The translations under genes and the position numbers were made by a program. The notes under the pieces were generated by a model. That model did no database searches, was not told where the DNA came from, and was given only the letters and a program-made list of their open reading frames with translations. A stretch of DNA of 56,694 nucleotides from contig JALGPX010000074.1 of assembly GCA_023515795.1 (NCBI GenBank), forward strand, positions 1 to 56,694, written 5' to 3'. Positions 10,088 to 20,644 of this stretch are shown here, piece after piece. This DNA comes from Amoeboaphelidium occidentale. Taxonomy: Eukaryota; Aphelidiomycota; Aphelidea. Numbering within the stretch: the stretch's first letter is position 1; the number at the start of each line of letters is the position of its first letter.

Positions 10088-10354
10088 TAAAATATGCCTA
10101 GAGGATGTTCAAAATCACTTCATGATATTCTCCATCTGTGGTTGTGCTCTGTAGTTCTCTTTTAGATCATCTTGAGATGGGTCTTGGTTATGTCTAACAC
10201 GTGTTGAGAATGAGTTTGCTAATGTACTGTCGTGGATTATTTCAAAAGAATTAGTTAATAGCATAGGTTAAACACCTGGAGCTATGGCAGCACTAACTGA
10301 AACTGAAACCAAGTTTTGAAAAATAACACTTAATTTCTCAGAAAGAACATGAAA

Positions 10355-10699
10355 TCACATAAAAGGCGACTTTATTTCATTGTTGATGATACAGACAACA
10401 TATGGAATGCCACCATTATCGAGTGCCTCTGTGGAGATAACGTCCAACATTAATCCATTGGTTCCGTTAATTTGTCGAAAAATCAGAGGATATTCGGATT
10501 CAGGAAAGCGTAAGCCAGAAATAACGAACTTGAACTCATCCCGCTGACTACTGTCGATCATTTGTAATAATTTCTCCCTCGCACCACTACTCTGATTGCT
10601 CTTTATGCAATCCACAATAGCATCCATGAATTCCTTCTCCTTGACGCCATCCATCAGCTGAGCACAGATTGCTCCATATTCAAAATGAACAAATGTCAT
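10355..10699 (-). CDS. Hypothetical protein, 114 aa, divergent from the deaminase-like frame
   Basis: An open frame from ATG 10699 with alternating helical and strand-like segments (FMDAIVDCIKSNQSSGAREKLL; PYVVCIINNEI) and no membrane segment or signal. I recognise no family. Its start is 20 bp from the start of the divergently transcribed deaminase-like frame, so the two very likely share a promoter region. A role as a partner of the deaminase (for instance as an inhibitor) is possible only by analogy with paired conflict genes; nothing in the sequence shows it directly. Confidence 0.5.
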   Translation of the reverse strand: MTFVHFEYGAICAQLMDGVKEKEFMDAIVDCIKSNQSSGAREKLLQMIDSSQRDEFKFVISGLRFPESEYPLIFRQINGTNGLMLDVISTEALDNGGIPYVVCIINNEIKSPFM

Positions 10700-10719
10700 G
10701 ATCTTCTGACAAAAAAACG

Positions 10720-11898
10720 ATGCGACTGACCCAAGATGTCGAAATTAAGGGATTGAGCTTCGTCTCCAAATCCGGCCTTATGGTGGACAAAGCCTACAAA
10801 GTTGATTACTTGGAGCTGCAGATGGTGAATGTTCCAATAGTATGTGTTATTGATCAGGAAATCCTAAAGACGACAAGGAAAGTCCTGACTCAATATCGCT
10901 AGTCTCTTATCAAATCATGCCAAGAACTATATCCGGAGTGTTCTCCTGTATTCGAGACTGATTACACATTGGAAAAGCTGGTAGGCGTAGGTGCTCGCCT
11001 TGTATTCGGACCACTATCCGTTTCATGGAAGGACAAGGATAAAAAGAAGCAATCTACTAGAGTTGAATTGGATCTGACCCATTTTGAGAAATTATGCGTC
11101 TACATGTTCGTTGAAAAGCTTTCGGCGATCGAACGGAACTACCTATATCTTAGGTTTATGAATTCCAATAATGGATTGCCAGCAAGCGAGTTGGAGCAGA
11201 TAAAGTCGTTGGCAAATCATTGTGCCTTCGTACTTTCAAAAATGTTAAGTATTAATGCTGACGAGTTAGCTAAGAAAGGTTTTAACGAGAAGCAGATAAC
11301 TGCTAAAAATATTGTGGCGATATTGGTTGATCTGGAGACGAAAGAGGTAGTTGGTTATGGAATCAAGAGCCTGTCCGATAACCATGAACATGCCGAGATG
11401 AATTTGTTGCGGAAGATTGAATTCACAGAGGAAACGAAAGCGGGAAAGAGTTTTATGTTGCTCAGTAGTCTCCAGCCATGTCGTATGTGTTTTGGTACGA
11501 TTTCACACAGGGGGATCGCATACTGTTTTTATTTGAAAGCCGATCCCAAGGCGATATTCTCCTTTGATACAGGCTTTCCTCAAAGAACATTTGGAGGCTT
11601 GCTGGATTCTTGTGATAGTCCTACTCGTACTCTTTCGGATGAGGACAACTTAAGTCTGGGGACGTTTCAATCAGAAGTGCGCTCTAATCTTGAAAGTAAT
11701 CCCACTCTACTTCATAAAGGCAAAGAAGCAGAAGAGCAAATGAAGAATATCTTTATAATTGTACTAATTTTATTTATCTTTACGATTGTTTCAGTAAGAG
11801 CGATACCAAACCCAATGGAGGGCGATCTCCAGTTGGATGATGAGGACAAGAAGATGATGTCAAGAAAGACAACAGCAGCAAGAAAGACGATGATGTAA
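10720..11898 (+). pseudogene. Cytidine-deaminase-fold protein frame with an in-frame TAG
   Basis: From ATG 10720 the frame is open except for a TAG at 10900-10902; the same frame continues through 10969 to 11898. The deaminase zinc motif is clear: HAE (codons at 11389-11397) after a beta-strand and loop, and PCRMC (11476-11490) in LLSSLQPCRMC. The context AILVDLETKEVVGYG before HAE fits the first strands of the fold. The family could be one of the effector or toxin-like deaminases found in bacteria and fungi rather than housekeeping cytidine deaminase, which it does not resemble in length or flanks. The last ~50 codons (after 11740) belong to the repeat leader and are probably not part of the original protein. 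The stop may mean recent inactivation or a sequence error. Confidence 0.62.
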
Positions 11899-12090
11899 TG
11901 AAGGGCGAGCGAGAATTCGAGTGAATCTTCTTTTTTCCGGAGATGAGATGAAACAACAACAAAAACAGCAATTTATAATAATAAAAAATAAGAGGGAATT
12001 ATTACAATTACTTTTGAGAAAGTACAGCGGCGACTCAGAGGCGAAACAATACAAACTATTAAAAGTGTTTCTAAGCAAGACAGAGGATGA
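11685..12090 (+). repeat. Repeat copy 3: 5' leader of the full-length gene
   Basis: This is the copy attached to an intact gene. It contains a secreted-peptide-like frame starting at ATG 11740 (MKNIFIIVLILFIFTIVSV, then IPNP), which lies in frame with the deaminase frame, followed by the MKQQQKQQF start at 11948. The truncated copies at 2290 and 9776 derive from this arrangement or a sister of it. Confidence 0.75.
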
Positions 12091-15000
12091 GTCACCACTT
12101 CTTCTTAATTACAACTTACAACAACAAGATTCTCTTCTTATCCTTCTCTTACAAAGTATGAGTCACTCCATTACATTACAATACTACTTTCCTTCTCTTC
12201 CATCCATAACTCCTACAGTTTCTGGTAAAGATTTACAAAAGAGATTGAATGATTTACTTTTGAAATCCTTTTATGAAGACAACAAGTCATTTAAAGAGTC
12301 GCTGTATTCGATTATATCATCATCAGAATTAACTTCTGCTTCCAATGGAAAGAATGTTTTGTGTGTACTGAATTTCCTATTGATTCTACACAAGAATGGA
12401 ATGACGTCATTCTTAAAAGAAGAAGATTCTACTTCAATTGTGAATGTATTAAAGGAATATTTTGATTACGTCATTTCTAATTTCTTGGTTACTTCTTCTA
12501 CTTCTTCTTCTACTTCTTCTAATGATTATGATTCAACTACAACTTTTAATTATGATGATTTTCATAATGTTCTATTCTCCACTAATCAAACTACTTCTAC
12601 TAATTCCTCTTCTACTTCTTCTACTCCTTCTTCTTTTGTGGTTTATTATATTATTCATGTTCTTACTCTGATCCTTCCTTCTCAATTGACTCTAACTTCT
12701 GCTTTANCAATTGTGAATGTATTAAAGGAATATTTTGATTACGTCATTTCTAATTTCTTGGTTACTTCTTCTACTTCTTCTTCTACTTCTTCTACTTCTA
12801 ATGATTATGATTCAACTACAACTTTTAATTATGATGATTTTCATAATGTTCTATTCTCCACTAATCAAACTACTACTACTTCTACTTCTTCTTCTTCTTC
12901 TTCTTTTGTGGTTTATTATATTATTCATGTTCTTACTCTGATCCTTCCTTCTCAATTGACTCTAACTTCTGCTTTAATTCACAGATTGAAGAATAGTCAT
13001 CCTATAGAATTATCTTTTGTAATGTCTTCTTTTAAGATTAGTAGTGTTAGTAAAGATTCAGAAGATTTAGTTTATTTAAGGAATATAAGTAGTAGTGATG
13101 ATTTTATTACAACGGATGTTCATGATCATGATGATGATGATGATGATGATATGGTTGAGTATGTTTATGATGATTCCACTGCTTCTGCTTCTTTACCTTC
13201 CTCCACTAATAATAATATAACAACAACAACAACAACAACTTCCTCTACTTTGAATAAGAAAGATAAGAATTGGTTTTCTACTTTATTGTCATTGAAAGGA
13301 GGGAGTGGTTCTAGTGTTAATAGGACATTGAAGAGTTTATCTTTGTCTTCTCATTCTGCTTCTAATTCTGATTATTCTTATAATAGTGGTGGTAGTGGTG
13401 ATGCTTCTGCTGGTATGGCTGCTTCTGCTGCTTCTGCTGCTGCTGCTCTTGAAGATTCTTATAATGGTTTCACCATGACTAAAGATCAACTCTTTTGTTT
13501 CATCAAACATCTTCAACAGAAATCTAATTGTTCTGCTGCTGCTGCTGCTGCTTCAGCTTCATCAGAGAAGGAATTCAAGTGGTTCACTTTTCGAGGGAGA
13601 TTGATGGGTGTTTGTGGGAGTTTATTGAAAGTGTATTCTTTGGGTGGGAATTTAGAATTTCAGATTGATTATTACGAGAAGGGCAGCACGGAAAATATGA
13701 AGGTTGATGCAGCAACGAAGATCAGTAATACTGCTTCAATGGTTTCTTCTGGGCTTAGAGTTCCTACTATTAATGGTAACTTGTTGAGTCCACAGTCTGC
13801 ACATTCCAGAAAGGCATCATCTGTTTCTGTTGTTGCAGAAGAAGAATTGGAGAATGAGGATTCATTACCAAAACTTCAAGATTTGCTTGATGAAGGCGAA
13901 AAGGAAAAGGAAGAAGATGTTAACGTTGCATTCTTTCAAGATAAGACTCCAAGGAATCCATTGAAGTCTCGTTTATCTTTAAAATCAATGGAAAAGAAGA
14001 AGTCTTATTCGGAGGCTGCAGAATGCTTTCTTAATGACTTGTCTTTATTTACCAATTCTTCTAACCCCGATAAAGATTTCCCAGATGGCTGTCAGAATAT
14101 TTCTTCTGATCCTAAAAAGTTGAAACAGTTTTTGGAGTTTTTGGATTACTTTCCGTGCACTAAAGAGTATTTGACATGCACTTTAGTCACTAGTCAATTC
14201 ATTCTTGAAATGAGTAGGCATACATGCAATTATGAAAAGTGTCTAAAAAGTGATAAATATGGGTTCATCCGATCTGTTGTAGAAAGTTTTAGGCGGCCTA
14301 AAGCATCAAAGGACAGCGGGTTCATTGGTGGGTATAAAATGTTATCAAATCATGACGATATTGCTCTGTTTAAAGTGGTGCAGGATGAATACGAATTGGT
14401 GTTTCATACACNCATGCAATTATGAAAAGTGTCTAACAAGTGATAAATATGGGTTCATCCGATCTGTTGTAGAAAGTTTTAGGCGGCCTAAAGCATCAAA
14501 GGACAACGTTTTCATTGGTGGGTATAAAATGTTATCAAATCATGACGATATTGCTCTGTTTAAAGTGGTGCAGGATGAATACGAATTGGTGTTTCATACA
14601 CCACTAGAGAGTTTCACCGGGAATTCTTTGCAATCAGTTTCCGAAGATGAATTGTTGCAAAATTTAAAAACTATTTCACAGGACGATCTCGTTCATTTAT
14701 TGTATGTTGATTCTGAAGAATATGGAAAGGAAAAAGACGCATTTGAACTAATTAGAATGTATCAACGATTATATTCAAGCAATACAACAGAAACTGTTAA
14801 TGGTTTGGTTTATATTTTATTGTATCCTCTGCCTTGCCAAATGGTTAGATTAAGACTAGTACTTAATACTAGGAATTACAAGGGTTTATTCTCTAACGTA
14901 TCCCAATTATTCAGTACAATTCATGATGGTATGATACTGAGTAGAGAATGGTTGCAATTGGTATTACCTCTAGCAGTTTATGAAGTGCATACTTTTCTAC

Positions 15001-15308
15001 TAAAAAGAATCAAAAGGTTCTCTAATTGTGCAAGCTCTCCTGCTGTTCAAAAGACTGATAAATCGCATGGACCATTGGTGTTTTCACGCAGTGCCAATTC
15101 TTTATTCTCTTCCACTACGACTGCTGCTATAAGGAAACAACCTTATCCTGTTCAAACTGAGATAACAATACAATCGTTGAGTTCTACAAAGGAATTGCCT
15201 CCTTTACCAAGAGAAAGAGTTCCTTATAATCCACACCCTGAAACAAGGCATGGGGATGTTTATACGCAGAGGCGAGATTTGTTGATGGCGCTGAGCAGAA
15301 TGGGGTAG
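11948..15308 (+). CDS. Large low-complexity protein of unknown function
   Basis: A long frame from ATG 11948 (MKQQQKQQFIIIKNKREL) to TAG 15306. Two single Ns (12707, 14412) interrupt it, each flanked by near-identical copies, so the true protein is shorter than the apparent one by about 90 and 63 codons. The N-terminal ~200 residues look helical (LLQSMSHSITLQYYFPSLP). The middle is rich in Ser/Thr runs, poly-Asp, poly-Thr and poly-Ala encoded by TCT, GAT, ACA and GCT microsatellites. The C-terminal ~350 residues are well mixed and globular (ELLQNLKTISQDDLVHLLYV; LPLAVYEVHTFLLKRIKRF). There is no membrane segment. I cannot place it in a family. Its 5' end has been duplicated twice nearby. Confidence 0.65.
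12435..12976. repeat. Duplicated flanks of an N (probable contig overlap)
   Basis: 12435-12706 and 12708-12976 are near-identical, differing mainly in the length of TCT/ACT microsatellites, and meet at the single N at 12707. The reading frame would be continuous if one copy were removed. An assembly join of two overlapping contig ends or two alleles is the best explanation. Confidence 0.85.
14223..14603. repeat. Duplicated flanks of an N (probable contig overlap)
   Basis: 14223-14411 recurs as 14413-14601 with a few substitutions (GTCTAAAAAG versus GTCTAACAAG; GACAGCGGG versus GACAACGTT), meeting at the N at 14412. Both copies read CNYEKCL...ELVFHT in frame. This is probably one sequence represented twice. 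Confidence 0.85.
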
Positions 15309-15341
15309 ATTATATCCAAAGAAGAAAAATATATTTTAATT

Positions 15342-18300
15342 ATGCTGCTTAAAGTATGTTTGAAACTTCTTTTGATTCCAATCTTTGTCTTGTTTGACTC
15401 GTTCTTTTTACAAATGCTAAAGCAACGAAGAGCCAAGAAGCTCGCTGCGAAATCAATACATTTACAATACAAAGACCCTTTTGGTATTCGACAGACTGGC
15501 ATTGACATTTTCGGAGATGGTTCACAGCAGCAGGATCTGAATATGACGGCTGGAACACCAATTTTGGAGTCTAGAGTTCTGCCTGGTAGGGATGGACTAA
15601 AGAGCACAGCACGGAATGTTCGGTCTGGAACTCCGGAACTTGAGCAAGTTACAAGCAAAGAATGGACAGTAGCACGAAGTAGATTTACAGACAAGTTTCA
15701 TCGAACCATAACGGAATGTAAGAATGATGGACTTAAGAGGATACTGCGTGTCGCTAACAGAAGAATTAAATTGGATAAACCAAAGCGACCAAAGTTTATT
15801 GAGTTGGATTCTGTTAAGAAGGAAGTTTCCAAATGGAATCGCAGCATTGAACCTTCAAGCACAAAACAGCAGCAGCAGCAGCTACAGCGCAGAAGGAACA
15901 AGAAGATTTACAAGAAGAAACACGTTGATAAAATACTAAACGATAACAGTTTCATTGTATTCGACGAAGTTTATCAGGAACCAAAGAAAGTTCGACGGAA
16001 ATCAAAAGTGAAACCCACAAAAAGAGTTGAAACAATTATTCCAGAAAGTCCTGCGAGTATAAGAAATGAAAGGAAACCACGGAAACATGATACTCTTACA
16101 ACTATGATGGATTTATTAGAGAAATTTGTACTGTCTGATAAATTACATGAAAGCAGCCCTGTAATTGTTAATAATTATGTTCAATCAAAGTACTTTTCAT
16201 GGGTACACATATTCGAGGAATATTTTGTAGATTACTTTGAAGCAATATCAAAGAGAATGTTATTTTCTGTGATTTGCTCAAGTGATAATGAAATCGAGCT
16301 CATTGAGTGGATTCGACTGGTTCAGGAGCTTCAAGATTATCCAATGTTCAAAGATCAGGTTGAGTATTTCACAAGTAAACTTCGGATTATCTTGGAAGTT
16401 AACAACTTACAAAGTCATTCGGCACTCGCGACTTTATTTAGTCGTCTGCTTCTTTACGGGACTCAAGATGAAACTTTTCTCAGGGATTTATTTAAGAAAT
16501 GCTGGAGTGATGTTTCATTGTTGGCAGCTGAGAACGCAATATCTGAAGATCAGCTAGAGTTGTATATCAAGCTGCACGATGGAATATCTATTGATCTCAT
16601 TTACCGAATGATACAAGAAATAGTGAAATCCCAGGACTCGAGTATGGTTCTCAACTTGAAAAGAATCTGTGGTTATTACTTGTTGCTTAGACGAGAAGAA
16701 AGGATTCTTGAGCTTGTATTTGATTACATTTTAAAGCCAGAGATAAGAAAGACACCATTGGATTTTATAAAGATTAATGAGACAGTTAGTACAATAATCC
16801 AACCTTCGAACCAAGTATCGCCGTTTGTGTTTTCTGTTATTCAAATGAATATGCAGAGCGAAATTCCAAAAGAGGAAGTTTTCAGTCTTGTGGAGAACAT
16901 CATATTTCGAAATGATAACGAGTCGGAATGTTCTAGACTTTTCAGAAGTTTTTGTCAGCTTTTATTTTCAATACCGGGAATAACATGCAATTTGTACGAT
17001 ATTGCTCCTCTTGTTTCTGTGCATAGCAACAATAATACTATCTCTGCGATCAATGAGCGTGATAAATTGAAGAATTGGAACAAGATCTTTGGGAAAGTAT
17101 TTGGAATTATGAAAGCTAGCATTTCAAATTATGCAGTGTATGGCTTGGGACTACTCTTCTTGGGCTCCTTGTCTAACAATGTGGCCATACTCAAATCTTT
17201 CTTTATTTACTTTGATTATTTGGATAAAATTGTAGATTATACTTCAGAATTGCTCTTCGTTTACGGGATTTGTGTTACAGTTCTTATTAAGCAGATAGTT
17301 TGGTTGAATGCTGATGTTTCTGCAGCCGTAAAGTCGCACTTGATCGAAAAGATTCTTAAAAGTCCAAAAAGTGCAAATTTTATGAAGACCAAGTATTATT
17401 GCTGCATTCTCCGGTATGTACTGAATGAGGACATGATTTTGGATAGTTTGTTCAAGCAACAAGACAGTATTTTAGTCAAGGATTTTCTCTTTCTTTTGAA
17501 ACCCAGTTTGACAACTACTGCAGATCATAACGAAGATATGACAGTGAAGAATAGTGTACTGCAGTTGATTTTGGCCTTATCAAGGAAAGGACAATTACAT
17601 TTAGGTGATTACTTTGTCGAATTCATGCGAGAACTTCTTCAGATGATATTTTCAAAAGATCAAATTAAGGACAAGGAACAAATTCTACTTTTAGAAACTG
17701 CAGTCAAGGTTGTTGTAAACATTGTTCCATCGATCATGAAATTTGACTTGAGATTATTCGTCGAAAAGTTTGGGCCATATTCAAACTTGTCAGGAAATTA
17801 TGGATATAGAAACCCGATGTTCAGGGAGTTTTCTTTGACTGTCTTGTGTGGAGCTTTTCGAGTAGTTTCTTGGAAAGGCTCCTTTGATATTGTTTACCTT
17901 TTACGATTCTTGGCTGAAAGATTAGTCGATTTTCTTGTAATCGAGAAATCTTCTTACAAATCGCAGCTTATTCAATACATTAGTTCACTTCAGAGTCTGT
18001 TGTCGCAGAAGAATGATTATGTTCAGTTACATTTGGGAATGAAGCCTAGCGTCGATCTCTTGACAACGACATCCTCTTTTGAAGAATTCTTGTATGTGTT
18101 CAGAGTTCTATTGAATTTCATGAAAACCAGTAAATCTGTAAACGTACAGAAAATCGTGTTTGGAAACGTTCTAAAGATCCTGCTAATTAATTGGAAAGAA
18201 TGTGACGGAAGAGTGTGGCTAGAACTTAATTACAGAAAGAAAACATTTGATCTCCTTCTCGACTTAATTCATTCTTTGCCAACACTATTCTCTGTCTACG

Positions 18301-19244
18301 AACTAGAACGGCTGCTGCGGAATAATTGCAGCGGAAAGGACAAGTTTTCCGATCACCTCTATGCTTTTTGGTGGAACAGTTACATTCTCACATCTAATAT
18401 CGGCACAGAGTTAAAACTTTTGAGAAACTTACACGAGTTCTTTATTTATTACCTTATTACTAGCCCTACAACAAACAATTCTTTCTTTTTAGGTTTTATT
18501 GAAGCCTTATGCAGCAAGAAGAATTCGCCAAGTTCTACTTCAGTGCAGTGTGAACTATTCTTTAATTGCTTCCTACGAAACTGGATGCAAAACGAATTAA
18601 ATCTAAAAAACGCTGGATATTTTCTTAGCATCCTTGAATGGTTCATTGACAAGTTGAGGTTAACACCGGAAGTCGGAGAAGAAAATCTGTCAATTATACT
18701 TGAGCAGATTGTTCAATCATTTACATGTATTATGGAGTACTTTTTGTCTAATGAAATCATGTTGAGTACTGGTTTCCTTAACTATTCCGTTCAGTTGCTT
18801 TGTAAAATAGTAAGGTTGAATGGGAGCCTTTATAACTTTCGATCAGAGCTAAATCAGTCATACGAGTTTATTTCTCGCTTCCTCTTATATTCTTATGCAG
18901 CATTACAAGAGGAGCATGCCGAGAAAGCTGAAATTATGTCGCTTTGCAATTCGTTCAAAGAGAGTAGGAGTTATGAAAGCAACATTTCGCGACTGGTTTC
19001 ACAATTAGAACTCAGTTTGAAACATGAATTAAGCTTCTGTCCACTGATTAATGATTATTTAGGTCGAAGTATGGATCCTTGCAAGGTATATATGATCCCA
19101 ATGATCAACTTGAAAGATCGAACTATCTATGCATTGCAGTCAATAGCAGCACTGAATTTCACCATGAAGCTAAGTATATACCCTCTGCTGAAAGAAATGC
19201 TTCAAGATACCCAAAGTGCCATTGTGGCCTGTCCGAATTTCTAA
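15342..19244 (+). CDS. Large helical-repeat protein, up to 1300 aa, possibly a genome-maintenance scaffold
   Basis: One frame of 1300 codons. Either an in-frame 69-nt intron (15354-15422, GTATGT...AAAG) follows MLLK, or translation starts at the ATG at 15414 (MLKQRRAKKLAAK); the hydrophobic stretch between them is probably not translated. The first ~260 residues are basic and disordered, with a glutamine run (15869-15882) and the basic KKIYKKKHVDKIL segment. The remaining ~1000 residues are almost entirely alpha-helical, leucine-rich and without membrane signals, as in HEAT-type scaffolds. The general layout would suit an Mms22/Mus7-like replication-repair protein, but I see no diagnostic motif, so this is a weak suggestion. 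An optional 54-nt intron (19086-19139) near the 3' end keeps the frame either way. Confidence 0.55.
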   Translation: MLLKVCLKLLLIPIFVLFDSFFLQMLKQRRAKKLAAKSIHLQYKDPFGIRQTGIDIFGDGSQQQDLNMTAGTPILESRVLPGRDGLKSTARNVRSGTPELEQVTSKEWTVARSRFTDKFHRTITECKNDGLKRILRVANRRIKLDKPKRPKFIELDSVKKEVSKWNRSIEPSSTKQQQQQLQRRRNKKIYKKKHVDKILNDNSFIVFDEVYQEPKKVRRKSKVKPTKRVETIIPESPASIRNERKPRKHDTLTTMMDLLEKFVLSDKLHESSPVIVNNYVQSKYFSWVHIFEEYFVDYFEAISKRMLFSVICSSDNEIELIEWIRLVQELQDYPMFKDQVEYFTSKLRIILEVNNLQSHSALATLFSRLLLYGTQDETFLRDLFKKCWSDVSLLAAENAISEDQLELYIKLHDGISIDLIYRMIQEIVKSQDSSMVLNLKRICGYYLLLRREERILELVFDYILKPEIRKTPLDFIKINETVSTIIQPSNQVSPFVFSVIQMNMQSEIPKEEVFSLVENIIFRNDNESECSRLFRSFCQLLFSIPGITCNLYDIAPLVSVHSNNNTISAINERDKLKNWNKIFGKVFGIMKASISNYAVYGLGLLFLGSLSNNVAILKSFFIYFDYLDKIVDYTSELLFVYGICVTVLIKQIVWLNADVSAAVKSHLIEKILKSPKSANFMKTKYYCCILRYVLNEDMILDSLFKQQDSILVKDFLFLLKPSLTTTADHNEDMTVKNSVLQLILALSRKGQLHLGDYFVEFMRELLQMIFSKDQIKDKEQILLLETAVKVVVNIVPSIMKFDLRLFVEKFGPYSNLSGNYGYRNPMFREFSLTVLCGAFRVVSWKGSFDIVYLLRFLAERLVDFLVIEKSSYKSQLIQYISSLQSLLSQKNDYVQLHLGMKPSVDLLTTTSSFEEFLYVFRVLLNFMKTSKSVNVQKIVFGNVLKILLINWKECDGRVWLELNYRKKTFDLLLDLIHSLPTLFSVYELERLLRNNCSGKDKFSDHLYAFWWNSYILTSNIGTELKLLRNLHEFFIYYLITSPTTNNSFFLGFIEALCSKKNSPSSTSVQCELFFNCFLRNWMQNELNLKNAGYFLSILEWFIDKLRLTPEVGEENLSIILEQIVQSFTCIMEYFLSNEIMLSTGFLNYSVQLLCKIVRLNGSLYNFRSELNQSYEFISRFLLYSYAALQEEHAEKAEIMSLCNSFKESRSYESNISRLVSQLELSLKHELSFCPLINDYLGRSMDPCKVYMIPMINLKDRTIYALQSIAALNFTMKLSIYPLLKEMLQDTQSAIVACPNF

Positions 19245-19351
19245 TAGAACCAATAGGATTCAATCAATCTTTCGAGTTGCATACTGAATCGCCATGTTAC
19301 ATTGACAAGATCGTATCCAAAATTACTGGATCTTGGGTTTATTTTCCAGTT

Positions 19352-20644
19352 ATGAATGCTGGATATACCATAACGCTTACCGCTATACTAAGTGTTCTTA
19401 TAGGGATTGTTTCAACGCTTACTGTAAAACAGATAGACAAACGGTTATTCAACGCGAAAGTATATGATGAAAGATTCCCATGGAGCGGCAATTTGATGAG
19501 ACGCGATAAGCAGAGAGCTTTCTGTGGTGGGGCATTCATCCATCCGAACCTTATGATCACTGCGAGTCATTGTCTGCTTTCGGAGGATAACAAGCCGAAA
19601 CTTGGCGTGGATCATAAGGTTGTTAGAGCAAGACGTGATCTTATACTCTCAAGCGATGAGGATGGCGGAGTAGACTACTCTGTCAAGCAATTCGTTATAA
19701 ATCAGAAGCACTTCACTGATTCTAATATCCCAGATATTGGCATCATTTACGTTGAAGCAGATGATCATGCTAAAAGCCAAAAGCTACCAAACCTCCATCC
19801 CGTCATGGCAACTTCAAGGAATCAAGATAGCTACGATATACTCGGAAGGTATAACCTGGACTACATCAAGTCGAAAGGCACTGATATCACTGATAAGTCT
19901 TTAGTTGTTGCAGGTTTCGGTATCGCAGACTTGTCAGATCCTACTAAAGGGAGAGATAAACTACGAATTATTCAAGTTCAGGTGATATCTAATGAAGCGT
20001 GTATAAAGCATTACAAAGAAAGATATCAGTTGACAGAAGAGTCTTTCCCGTTCAGTTTGGTTGGTCGAATGTGCTTGCTGACACTTGACGGTTACTCGCA
20101 GCCTTGTGAAGGAGATAGTGGAAGTCCCATATTCTACTTTGATGACGCAACTGGATTACCAGTTATAGTTGGTCTCGTAGAAAGTACGACCTCTGCATGT
20201 AAGGAGGGTGTATACACTCCAGGAACACCTTTCTTTGCTGTCGACTTGTCATATCAAGAGGCCCAAGGCTTTGTGAAATCTGTTATAGACTCCCTTAGAG
20301 CAAATGGAGGTGATGTTTCTGCAAGCTTCCAGTTTGAACAACCTCTATTACAGTTTCAACAAGCTCGTGGTCAGATTACAGCTCCAGTACAACAAGAGAC
20401 GGCTGCAGACCCGAAATTGCAACAACAGACACAGCCTATTCCTTTTGCTAGTGCTTCAGAAACAGTGAGCAGAATGCCTGACATATCATCAGAGATCCCA
20501 TTCTTGTTTGGACAAATTCAAGCAGCAGCTATACCAAACTCTGTTTCTTTACCACAGCAAGTACAAACTCAGAGTCAACCCGAAGCTCCGCCGCCATCAA
20601 ATATCCAGCGTATCGCGACTCTTCTAAGCAGTCTGTTTGACTAA
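19352..20644 (+). CDS. Secreted trypsin-like serine protease (S1), 430 aa
   Basis: Start chosen at ATG 19352, where MNAGYTITLTAILSVLIGIVS gives a signal peptide or anchor; upstream open codons to 19079 overlap the preceding gene and lack such a signal. The catalytic triad of chymotrypsin-fold proteases is complete: His in LMITASHC, Asp in DIGIIYVE and Ser in CEGDSGSPIF. The second Gly of GDSGGP is Ser here. CGGAFIHPNL is the conserved segment before the His. A ~100-residue glutamine/proline-rich tail (QFEQPLLQFQQARG...) follows the protease domain and is unusual for the family. Probably an extracellular or vacuolar endopeptidase for nutrition or host interaction. It is followed by a 540-bp spacer. 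Confidence 0.88.
   Translation: MNAGYTITLTAILSVLIGIVSTLTVKQIDKRLFNAKVYDERFPWSGNLMRRDKQRAFCGGAFIHPNLMITASHCLLSEDNKPKLGVDHKVVRARRDLILSSDEDGGVDYSVKQFVINQKHFTDSNIPDIGIIYVEADDHAKSQKLPNLHPVMATSRNQDSYDILGRYNLDYIKSKGTDITDKSLVVAGFGIADLSDPTKGRDKLRIIQVQVISNEACIKHYKERYQLTEESFPFSLVGRMCLLTLDGYSQPCEGDSGSPIFYFDDATGLPVIVGLVESTTSACKEGVYTPGTPFFAVDLSYQEAQGFVKSVIDSLRANGGDVSASFQFEQPLLQFQQARGQITAPVQQETAADPKLQQQTQPIPFASASETVSRMPDISSEIPFLFGQIQAAAIPNSVSLPQQVQTQSQPEAPPPSNIQRIATLLSSLFD

Noticed and set aside
12462-12941. Poly-leucine membrane-like frames
   Set aside because: They are alternate-frame readings of the TCT/ACT microsatellites in the low-complexity gene.
12435-12976. Internal protein duplication in the low-complexity gene
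   Set aside because: The copies meet exactly at an N, as at five other N positions, so an unmerged contig overlap explains it better.
19079-19351. N-terminal extension of the trypsin-like protease
   Set aside because: It overlaps the end of the upstream gene in another frame and precedes a clear signal peptide at 19352.
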